Assembly: GCA_963978545.1 (NCBI GenBank)
Contig: OZ021728.1
Coordinates: 558,001 to 622,000, forward strand
Direction of reading: 5' to 3'
DNA: 64,000 nt
DNA from: Linyphia triangularis
Lineage: Eukaryota; Arthropoda; Arachnida; Araneae; Linyphiidae
Positions within the stretch are counted from its first letter, which is position 1. Each line of letters opens with the position of its first letter. Shown piece by piece: positions 55,754 through 64,000 of the stretch. The position numbers and the translations under genes are program-made. The notes under the pieces are model-generated. The model was not told the origin of the DNA. It made no database searches and was given only the letters and a program-made list of their open reading frames with translations.

Positions 55754-57875
55754 TCAAGCTTAGGTCTTGGAACAGAACTTGATACAATCCACGAGGAACC
55801 TGTCAAAAGCCTTTTGACCTTTTCTTAAGGAATCTGGCTTTCTTTGACAGGGGGGGTCGTAAAATAAAGGGGTTGGTGCAATATTCCCTAGTGGAATCAG
55901 CACCTAGGCACCTCCCCCATTCACTATGACCATTATTCAGACAAAGTTTACCTAACGTATAGTAGTCAAGTAGGTATTATAGGTCCAAAAACTTTGAAAT
56001 GCAAAATAGATTTTTAAATCACCTAGCATCAAAAAATTATTAGGCATTATTATTTTTTAGTCTACTCAAGGCATTATTTTGTTACACGTGAAATTCACAT
56101 CAAAGTGACATATTAAGTAAAACAACTCAGTCGCAAATTGAATTGTTGTATTCTCGCACTTAACATGAGTTTCTTGATGAATTCTAGAGGCTAAATAGCT
56201 CGTCCCACCTTTTGATCTGTTTGTGACGTGTATGACGTTTGTAAGTGATGGAAAGTTCCCAATACATTAAATCTTTACACAATGCATATCGTAGAAGCGT
56301 ACCACACATGCTTGGTGAAATTTGGATAAGAGGAGTGATCTGGCTAACATAGAGTTTTTTTTTTTTTTTTTTAATCGTTCATCCAAAGCAAAAGTGGAAT
56401 AAAATTTGCCATAAGCAGGCCCTGATCATTGCCTGGACCCACAAGGCTCGGACATTGGACCCATGATTTTACTGGGCCCCGAAATTAGCTGTAAATCTAT
56501 AACTTTTGTTTCAAAAAAGCTGTGTGAATATCTGTTATAATCTTCAAAAAATAATCTTTACGGAAAAATCATTTTTTATTGATCTTGAACAGTCTTCACT
56601 ATCCCAGAGTAGATTTATTCAAGTAGACCAAACTAAAAAGCATAAAAAACGAGAAAATTGTAAGGAAGTCTTGACGAATTTATTGTGTGATCAGCAAGTG
56701 TCTGAAGTTGTGAATAATGCTGCGGATATTACTGTAGCGGATACACGTTGCGTTAGTGAAGTGCAATGCTATACATAACAAAGGTTTTCCTCTTTTGATT
56801 TATAAATTTAGTTATTTAAAAATTTGTTTCTTTATTTGTGATGAAGAAAAATAACTTTTTGAAAACCCTATTAGCATTAATTTATCAACTTTTTCTATAT
56901 TTAATGTTAATTCATTTGATTTTGTGTCAAACCCATTTTCAATAAATCACGCGTTTGAAAAAGGTTCCCCCGAAAATGTTTTAGGCCCCAACTTGTCTTG
57001 GCCATAAGTATTAATAAACCCGATTTAGAAACCGATATTTCACTCGAGACTTGTCTCAATCAAATGAACGTAATTACAGTAAAAAAATCGAATTCAATAA
57101 TCTCTGGTGCTCATGCGGAGCTTAATAAAGCAATCCAACGTATTGCATAAAAATACTCTCTCCCCAAATTGTTATCTTGAATTGGCCATCATATTCCCAC
57201 CTTTCTTCAGATCCAATATTACTCATGAAGCTGAAAACATTATTTTCAGTAAAAAGTATCTGATGTTAAAAAGATTTCATCTTGTATGCTTGGACTTTTT
57301 CACTGTAACTTGATCTAGTAATGTCTTTAATGGTGAACTTCTAAATCGTGTTTATTGATACTTATGACATATTTTATCCCACATTGGATAAAATATTAAA
57401 AATATAAGTATTACGTAAGAAAATTTTCATTACGCATGTGTGGGACGCTTCTATGATATGCATTGAATGTGTTATTCCATTACACATTATTTCGGGCGTT
57501 ATAGAACCAATAATTTAAATTCTCCAGTTGATCATTCTGAAATCTTTTGTGTAGAATGTTTTTATAAACTATTTTACATTTAAAAAATTTCACTTCAAAA
57601 CTTATTGTTTAATGTACAATTTTTTGTGCAACTCACAAAAAATCATAAAATTATAATTTTGATTTTTCTTAATTAACATTAGATAGAAAAAAAGTTATTC
57701 CAAACTTTAGATAATATTTCACTCGAATTTTTTTAAACATTTATTTAAAATTCATTTATTAATCATTCAAAGATTCAATTTATTAAAAAAAATACGCATA
57801 AATATATTGAAGCTTTTATAACATAGAGTTGATTTGAAAGATATGAAAAATATCATTGGCAAGAAAACTGGATTT
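55754..57875. other. Rhophilin intron, unassigned sequence
   Basis: No convincing gene. A 90-codon + frame at 56506-56778 and an in-frame stretch at about 57015-57149 (KPDLETDISLETCLNQMNVI...) look protein-like and could be a decayed transposon ORF, but I do not recognise the family. A T run lies at 56355-56372. Confidence 0.35.
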
Positions 57876-59102
57876 TTAAGGTAGTAGTCTGGTAACTTAT
57901 GCTTATTTTCATGACTTCTTTGGAGGGTGGTTTTTTATAGGAAAATAAAAATGAATTATCTTGAATATTTAGAGTGTTTTTATTTACATATTGAAAATAT
58001 AAAAAAAAAATTATTTGAAAAAATGTAATAGTTTATTACTATTATTATTGTCACTCGAAGTTGGAACCTCAAAAAAAATGCACGTGGGTGGCCCGGGTGA
58101 TTTTGGCTCTTGATGTTATCTGAAATCAAATATTCTTGATTATTCTTAATCTATAGACATGTCATTCTGGTCGGAACTACTGAAGTTAAATTTCAAGGGT
58201 AAATAACAAAATGGCGGACTTTGAAAAAAAAAGTCCTTTTATTTTAGCAAAGAAAGGGTTGTAAAATAAAAAGTTAGGGGTGAAAAAAATTCTCGTTAGT
58301 ACCGACGAGAACTATAAGTGTGTAGAACAGCCTGTTAAAATTCGAAAGCAATCTGTTCAGTAGAAAAAAAGTTAGGACCCGGGCCGACCAGAAAAACAAT
58401 GTTTTGAGAAAAACGCGTTTAAAGTTCAACAACAAATTTTCATAAGTAAACTTATACTTACGTCAATCGTCTATGCCTGGAGCGTATAATATGCCTTCAT
58501 CCTCTTCATAGGCATCATTCTCCGCAACTTTGTCCGCTCTTCGACTCTTTCGGGCTTCTTTCGATGACATTGCTGTGGCATTTTCCGCTTTTGCAATCCG
58601 AGATTTATTGTAAGATTTTGCAAACGCGACAGCGCACGCGTCGTTGAGCGTACGTTGAGCTCTCATCAATGGCTACTTCAATATCTTCTTCATTTTTTAA
58701 TTTTTCAGCAGACTTGCTCACAAATGTTACATCTTTTTCAGCAGTGTATCTATTACCGTGAAATTTTCGCTTAATGCCTGGATCTCCAGGACTTTTCGTA
58801 CCACTTTTTTTCCTTTTAGATGCTTACGTGTCAACGTACGATCAAATACTAACAGAGTACTGTGAATTTTAACTTAAATATACTAAAAGCGCAAACAATA
58901 GAAGGGTCCAAGCGGTTGCAGCTGCCGGTCGACCTTAAAGGTTGGACTCAGAGGCGCTCTAGGAAACTCGTTATAACTCCCGAAATATTTCGAATTTCTG
59001 TCTGAAATTTTCACAGTGTATTCTCAAGACATTGTACTTTCAAATTAAGCAACAAAAAAAATTTCGATTTTTTGAACCCAAGTTACCAGACCAATACCTT
59101 AA
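57876..59102. mobile_element. TTAA-flanked, internally deleted transposon, family GGTAGTAGTCTGG
   Basis: Inverted ends GGTAGTAGTCTGGTAACTT (from 57880) and AAGTTACCAGACCAATACC (to 59098; about three mismatches) are flanked by TTAA (57876-57879, 59099-59102). It is 1219 bases long. The minus strand carries coding remnants from both ends of a transposase-like gene. Confidence 0.8.
58463..58815 (-). pseudogene. Fused N- and C-terminal remnants of Mutator-domain-type transposase
   Basis: The minus frame about 58815-58680 reads SGTKSPGDPGIKRKFHGNRY, TAEKDVTFVSKSAEKLKNEE, DIEVAID. After a frame change, 58669-58463 reads RTLNDACAVAFAKSYNKSRI, AKAENATAMSSKEARKSRRA, DKVAENDAYEEDEGILYAPG, IDD and stop. 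From memory, the first part resembles the N-terminus (KRKFxGNR) and the second the basic/acidic C-terminus (...YxxGxF-like end) of proteins annotated with a Mutator-like transposase domain. The central catalytic part is absent. This is an internal-deletion derivative. Confidence 0.55.
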
Positions 59103-59458
59103 GTTTTTGAATTGAAAAGTAACTGCCAAGGTAATAAAAGTTGCAATACAGGTGGAGTTTGACTGTGGATCTTTCAATTCAGATCTATCAAAATGATTTT
59201 TTTTTTTTTAATATATAATAACTCATAAAAACAAAGTTTTTAATGTAAATCATTTATATGCATTGGCAATTTTTATATTCATTAACACAGTGCCGATTCT
59301 GTGAACAGCGTGTGCTTGGTGCCTGCATCTAATTTTAAACATTAAAAACATCTCTAGCAGCAAAATATGTAATAAACTACGTTTCGGAATGTATTTATCA
59401 ATGATAAATTTGAATTTATGCATTCGAATCCAAATATCTTCTATTTATCCTGATTAAA
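59103..59458. repeat. Dispersed repeat D, copy 2
   Basis: 59278-59458 matches 35265-35460 (ATTAACACAGTGCCGATTCT, GAACAGCGTGTGCTTGG, ATTAAAAACATCTCTAGC). Confidence 0.55.
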
Positions 59459-59462
59459 TTAA

Positions 59463-60152
59463 GGCGTCTTCTCACTTTAGGCACCTCGAAAATAGGCTAT
59501 TTTCGCGATTTTTTTTCGAGGATTTTTGCAAACAATTATGGGATAAAATGGATCCTATATAATAAACACATCTTTCAAGTACAAGAAATTTTTTTATTTT
59601 TTTGAACAATTATTTTAATAAAACAGTAGCATCGAAAAACCCGTGTAGAAATGTAATGTTGATGAAATTTCGGAAACTATCCGGCCGATTGTCATGAAAT
59701 TTGAATGACATATTCTTCATAGTTATGGCTATAGCGCATATCATCAGATTTTTGAAATTTTGATTTGAAGTATTTTTTTTTTACAAAAAACTGCAAAAAA
59801 AACGCGTTTTTTTTTACTTTTTCGAAAAACGTGCGCCATTTTGTTATTTTCGCGAATATCAAAAATCTGATGATATGCGCTATAGCCATAACTATGAAGA
59901 ATATGTCATTCAAATTTCATGACAATCGGCCGGATAGTTTCCGAAATTTCATCAACATTACATTTCTACACGGGTTTTTCGATGCTACTGTTTTATTATA
60001 ATAATTGTTCAAAAAAATAAAAAAAATTCCTTGTACTTGAAAGATGTGTTTATTATATAGGATCCATTTCATCCCATAATTGTTTGCAAAAATCCTCGAA
60101 AAAAAATCGCGAAAATAGCCTATTTTCGAGGTGCCTAAAGTGAGAAGACGCC
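59463..60152. mobile_element. FB1 palindromic element, copy C
   Basis: 690 bases between TTAA at 59459-59462 and 60153-60156. It belongs to the variant without the AAGCCACGAA insertion (as copy A). Both arms are nearly complete. Confidence 0.9.
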
Positions 60153-60665
60153 TTAATTAGTAATAATGTGCACACAAAAAAAATGTCTACTCTAGCACTT
60201 TACATGGCATTTCGCATTCCCATCCAACTCTAAAAATGAACTGTGATTGGTTAATCATCTCACCAGCGTCATTAACCACCGGCGCGTTATTCTCCTTTCA
60301 TTGACATCGGAGCAGTCTATCTAGTTGTTTAATGATGCTTAGGTAACGCAACGTTGAATTGAATGAATCACACTCCAAAATAAATTTATGAATTCATGTC
60401 GAATCATCTTTTATTTATACTGATAAAAACAATTTTGGCAATGGGAAAGAGTTTCAGCAATGAACAGTTAAAATTTATACTACAGCGTTACAGAGTGAAT
60501 GAGACAGTCAGTGATCAGGATAACTCTTATAGTAATAATTAAGTCATTTAATAGTTTGCACTCAATAATTACTTTGCTAACACCGTAATATTTCACGTTC
60601 TTCAGTTACGATGAATCGTCAGCTTTGTATTACCTCTTGCGTGATTGTGCGTTTTGATGTTCCAG
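60153..60665. repeat. Dispersed repeat (partner of 36084) and D fragment
   Basis: TTAATTAGTAATAATGTGC ... TTTCGCATTCCCATCCAACT at 60153-60250 equals 36084-36150, where the TTAA is uninterrupted on its left by FB1. A D-like piece (TTATACTGATAAAAACAATTTTGGC) is at 60413. The rest leads to the exon. Confidence 0.5.
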
Positions 60666-60774
60666 GTTCGATTCCCTGACCGGTGTGCCCAGCACTCAAA
60701 AGACGATCGCGTTCGAGAAGGCCAGCGTTCTCTTCAACATCGCCGCACTCTACACTCAAATAGCCGCCAAACAG
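60666..60774 (+). CDS. RHPN: Rhophilin BRO1 exon
   Basis: Acceptor gttccag|GTT, donor AAACAG|gtaacg. It completes Trp, then FDSLTGVPSTQKTIAFEKAS, VLFNIAALYTQIAAKQ. Phase 0 at the end. W(Y/F)DSLTGVPxxQ...FEKASVLFNxxALYTQI is the core helical region of rhophilin BRO1. Confidence 0.95.
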
Positions 60775-61464
60775 GTAACGAAACCTTTAAACATTATTAC
60801 GGTATTTTTGCTTAACCAACAATTTTCACTAAAATATTATAATGCATAAAATATAAAATGCTCAGCCGAACAAAAATCTCGGCCTTTTATAGGTTGTCAG
60901 AGTGACGCATGCGCAAAAGATGTGACATCCGAACTAGTTTGAGCTGGTTTAAACTGGCAAGATCCAACCAGATCTGTGGAATATCACACTAAAAGTTTGA
61001 TTAAACACGGTATACATATCTTATACGAAAAAATATGGCCTATGAGAAATTAATTACATAGGGGGCCAATTTAAAATGTCTTTCGAATTATCTGTTATTT
61101 ACATTAAATAGTTTTTCGTTATTAAGTTCTCTTGAAGTGTTTACTTCCATTCGTAATGCAAAGGGATATTTTGAAACGTTCACTTAATTATTTACCGTAT
61201 TATTGTTAAAAAGTCACAATAGCTATTTTATACAAACAGCCAAATCATGTTAAAAAATCTCCAAAAATCCATAACCATAAAGACATAGCCTCTATTTTAA
61301 ATTCGAATAAATGTTTTCTCTTTAAAAATAATAAAAAATTTAACAATTTTCTATAAAAAAAATACATTTTTTTTTTTAAAGTTACATCCATCAGGTATTG
61401 AAACAAAACATTTGAAGTTGTGAAAGAGATATGTTCTTGTTAAACGGAATCTTTAAAAGAAAAT
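60775..61464. other. Rhophilin intron
   Basis: No gene; AT-rich, nothing assigned. Confidence 0.45.
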
Positions 61465-61775
61465 CGTAGTAAAGATCTTCCCTTATAATCTTGTAGCTTA
61501 GTGTATTTAGAAACTACTTTGTAGAAAATCTTGAAATTTAGGGACGAAAAAGATCACTCAATGAAATGACATAAACTGTTTTCATTTAATATATATCTCT
61601 TATAAACGAAAATTAAAATACACAAAGACAAAACCAGGTGGAGCCACTGCATAGGCATTGACGTAAAGTTTTCAAATATAAAATACATTAGACGCTGTTT
61701 TCGAGTTTTTAATTATTGTAATTTCTTTGAAGTTTTCGTTCCTACTCACTCAAGGAGGTTTTGGGATTTTAAGAA
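61465..61775. mobile_element. FB3 MITE, copy l
   Basis: TTTAGAAACTACTTTGTAG, GACGAAAAAGATCACTCAATG, GCATAGGCATTGACG and CATTAGACGCTGTTTTCGAG are present. The right arm is shortened (CTACTCACTCAAGGAGG), ending about 45-60 bases before the exon. Confidence 0.75.
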
Positions 61776-61816
61776 AGCGATGGAATGATTCCTGAGCAAT
61801 GTCTCTTTTTTTACAG

Positions 61817-61966
61817 GACCGTCGTTCCAGCACTGGCGTGGATGCAGCCGTGGACAACTTCCTCCGCGCCGCGGGGATGTTCCGCTACATCCGGGACAAC
61901 TTCAGCAACGCCCCTTCCATGGACCTCGCCCCCAACACTCTGGACACTCTCATACAACTCATGCTG
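61817..61966 (+). CDS. RHPN: Rhophilin BRO1 exon (last in window)
   Basis: Acceptor tttacag|GAC, donor ATGCTG|gttaga (weaker than the others). It encodes DRRSSTGVDAAVDNFLRAAG, MFRYIRDNFSNAPSMDLAPN, TLDTLIQLML. It matches the BRO1 segment with an AxxxFxxAAGxxxYLxDxFxxxPSxDxxPxxL pattern. The frame needs continuation (AQAQE-type sequence in relatives) beyond 64000. The C-terminal half of BRO1 and the PDZ domain are not in the window. Confidence 0.95.
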
Positions 61967-62005
61967 GTTAGATCCCGCACTCCAAGCCATATCTTTCGCT
62001 TTTAA

Positions 62006-62812
62006 AGCGTCTTCTCACTTTAGGCACCTCGAAAATAGGCTATTTTCGCGATTTTTGCAAACAATTATGGGATAAAATGGATCCTATATAATAAACACAT
62101 CTTTCAAGTACAAGACAAATTTTTATTTTTTTATTTTTTTGAACAATTATTATAATAAAACAGTAGCATCGAAAAACCCGTGTAGAAATGTAATAGGCTA
62201 TTTTCGCGATTTTTTTTCGAGGATTTTTGCAAACAATTATGGGATAAAATGGATCCTATATAATAAACACATCTTTCAAGTAAAAGAAATTTTTATTTTT
62301 CTATTTTTTTGAACAATTATTATAATAAAATAGTAGCATCGAAAAACCCGTGACATATTCTTCATAGTTATGGCTATAGCGCATATCATCAGATTTTTGA
62401 TATTCGCGAAAATAACAAAATGGCGCACGTTTTTCGAAAAAGTAAAAAAAAAACACGCTTTTTTTTGCAGTTTTTTGTAAAAAAAAAATACTTCAAATCA
62501 AAATTTCAAAAATCTGATGATATGCGTTATAGCCATAACTATGAAGAATATGACATTCAAATTTCATGACAATCGGCCGGATAGTTTCCGAAATTTCATC
62601 AACAAGCCACGAACATTACATTTCTACACGGGTTTTTCGATGCTACTGTTTTATTATAATAATTGTTCAAAAAAAATAAAAAAAATTCTTGTACTTGAAA
62701 GATGTGTTTATTATATAGGATCCATTTTATCCCATAATTGTTTGCAAAAATCCTCGAAAAAAAAAATCGCGAAAATAGCCTTTTTTCGAGGTGCCTAAAG
62801 TGAGAAGACGCC
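62006..62812. mobile_element. FB1 palindromic element, copy D, rearranged
   Basis: Flanked by TTAA at 62002-62005 and 62813-62816. The left arm is doubled: GGCTATTTTCGCGATTTTTG through AACCCGTG occurs at 62037-62184 and again at 62196-62352. Part of the arm (GAAATTTCGGAAACTATCCG) is lost on the left. 807 bases. It starts 39 bases after the donor of the exon at 61966. Confidence 0.85.
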
Positions 62813-62816
62813 TTAA

Positions 62817-63055
62817 TTTTTGCATTAAGAATTTAATTTATTCTCTCTATCGTTTCGAGGCAACCACTATATACTGAGCTCATTGAATATGCTACAGCAA
62901 TGTGTGAACCGGTTTTACTATGCCCTAATTGGAATCTTATAGTATCCGTGGTCAGAAAAGTGTAAAGTATTAAGTAAAATTAAAAGCCCTTATTCTCTTG
63001 TCGTTAACAATATATACTTAAGTTTAATGCAAGAGTATGTGCTCAGTATTACTAT
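62817..63055. other. Rhophilin intron
   Basis: TAAAGTATTAAGTAAAATTAAAAG ... ATGTGCTCAGTAT at 62965-63050 resembles 54358-54450. No gene. Confidence 0.4.
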
Positions 63056-63516
63056 TGTTATGAATTTTTCCACTGAGGCAATGATGGCACAGTTTTCACG
63101 GTTTCAAAATATTTATTCTCTCTTCAGAAAACTCACAAAATTTATTCACAGGCAACAGTTTAATTACTCTCAAGCTTCAACACAAGCTTCAACAAAAATA
63201 ACTTCGAATTCAGCGATTATACAAGCTCACTCCAATAGGTAAACAAAGCGATCAGCTTTCAACGAAGTCCGAAGTCAATCTGAAAACTTTCCCGTTCTCC
63301 AGTCTTTTATATAAAAGCGCGTGAGACATTCTCGAAATTTCCAGCCAATTCATCGGAAAAGAAATATCTCGAAACTTCTCGATTGCTTTAGGTGTTGCCA
63401 CCTTTTTCTAACTTGTATAATCGCTATTAATTAATAAATAAGATAAAAATAAATTACAATAGAATTTTGAAATAATACGTCACTATTTACAATATATACA
63501 GACAATTTGTGCAACA
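63056..63516 (-). mobile_element. 3' LTR of a second Ty3/mdg4-type element
   Basis: On the minus strand TGTTGCACAAATTGTC...AAAATTCATAACA, 461 bases. A TATA box on the minus strand (TATATAAAAG, about 63304-63314) marks the promoter. Solo or partial relatives are at 1534, 42640 and 52297. Confidence 0.85.
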
Positions 63517-63529
63517 TTTCCCCCTTCTT
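63517..63529 (-). promoter_or_regulatory. Polypurine tract
   Basis: GAAGGGGGAAA directly upstream of the LTR on the minus strand; the usual plus-strand primer for reverse transcription. Confidence 0.85.
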
Positions 63530-63576
63530 AAAGACTGCACGTCCCGGGAAGTGAAGTCCTTAAGAGGAAAGGCAAT

Positions 63577-64000
63577 TCAATCACTTCTACTATAATATGG
63601 GGCTAGTCTATTGTTATGTACAACTCTAGGTTTACAGGAGGGTGTCCGTTGAATCCTTACCACGACGTCGTTGATCTTCTTAAGGACCACATACGGCCCT
63701 TCCCAGTTCGTCTGGAGCTTAGGGGAGAGTCCTTTCCGACGTTTAGGATTCCATAACCACACCTTGTCACCTTCCTGGAATGAACGTTCCGTGGCCTTGG
63801 CATCGTAGCGGACCTTCATGCGCTCTGTCATGATGTTGATTTTTTCTTTGGCGAACCGATGTACGGCTTCCAAACGTGCCTGGAGATCATCTAGATACTG
63901 GACAGGCGAGGAAGGGGTGTCCGGTGGTCGTCCAAAGAGGAGGTCGCAGGGTAGTCTAAGGTCTCTTCCGAAAATCATTTGAGATGGTGTATATCCGGTG
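63577..64000 (-). CDS. Integrase C-terminus, Ty3/mdg4-type (partial, edge)
   Basis: A minus-strand frame open to the window edge, ending at 63577. It reads GYTPSQMIFGRDLRLPCDLL, then GDKVWLWNPKRRKGLSPKLQ, TNWEGPYVVLKKINDVVVRI and NNRLAPY. The TPxxMxFGRxxxLPxDLLFG block after the catalytic core and the GDxVWL...W-GPY module are typical of Pol integrases of 412/mdg4-like elements. The rest of Pol and Gag lies beyond 64000. It is unrelated at sequence level to the 22600 element. Confidence 0.9.
   Translation of the reverse strand, partial: TGYTPSQMIFGRDLRLPCDLLFGRPPDTPSSPVQYLDDLQARLEAVHRFAKEKINIMTERMKVRYDAKATERSFQEGDKVWLWNPKRRKGLSPKLQTNWEGPYVVLKKINDVVVRIQRTPSCKPRVVHNNRLAPYYSRSD

Noticed and set aside
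57880..59098. Classical Mutator element with 9-base duplication
   Set aside because: No matching 9-base flanks; the element is bounded by TTAA on both sides instead.
59692..59913. Frames such as ...YSHNYEEYVIQIS in FB1 copies
   Set aside because: The same short frames recur in every FB1 arm because the arms are palindromic; not genes.
61785..62075. 96-codon frame overlapping the last rhophilin exon
   Set aside because: Shadow in another frame; the exon frame from 61817 matches BRO1.

Overview
This is eukaryotic, AT-rich nuclear DNA, most likely from an arthropod and possibly an arachnid. The arthropod call rests on one recognisable host gene, the Ty3/mdg4-type retroelements and the density of short DNA transposons; the arachnid call is only an impression from the repeat flavour. 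No bacterial-type genes, rRNA genes or bona fide tRNA genes were seen.

The only well-supported host gene is a rhophilin (Rho-GTP-binding protein with HR1, BRO1 and normally PDZ domains) on the + strand. Seven internal coding exons (31665-31780, 39134-39262, 43832-43907, 44982-45059, 53808-53932, 60666-60774, 61817-61966) join in phase to 261 codons. They cover the HR1 domain and the first part of BRO1. The rest of BRO1 and the PDZ part lie beyond position 64000. The first coding exon is not proven; a weak phase-compatible candidate is at 8646-8711. Introns run from about 1 to 8.7 kb and are almost wholly transposable-element (TE) sequence.

Left part (1-21.6 kb): hAT transposase relic, LTR relic, three copies of a tRNA-derived SINE, a piggyBac-like MITE, two other TTAA-flanked elements, palindromic MITE families (here FB2 and FB3), and Helitrons at 12985-13716 and 19632-21105. 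Middle (21756-27829): a full-length, apparently intact Ty3/mdg4-type LTR retrotransposon with two 252-base LTRs that read as identical, a tRNA-Pro-like primer site, a leader with seven identical 22-base repeats and one 1540-codon gag-pol frame. It sits in an (AT)n tract. Right part (28-64 kb): solo LTRs with 4-base target duplications, Helitrons, four copies of a ~700-base TTAA-flanked palindrome (FB1), a 2.4-kb hAT-like transposon with a perfect 8-base target duplication and a decayed transposase, an internally deleted TTAA element that keeps both ends of a transposase-like gene, a LINE 3' end, and the 3' end of a second Ty3/mdg4-type element running off the right edge.

The most informative feature is the nesting. 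FB3 copies act as recorders: their interrupted halves reveal the exact target sites of FB1 (TTAA), a Helitron (A|T) and other elements. Several TE ends stop only about 20-45 bases from rhophilin splice sites.
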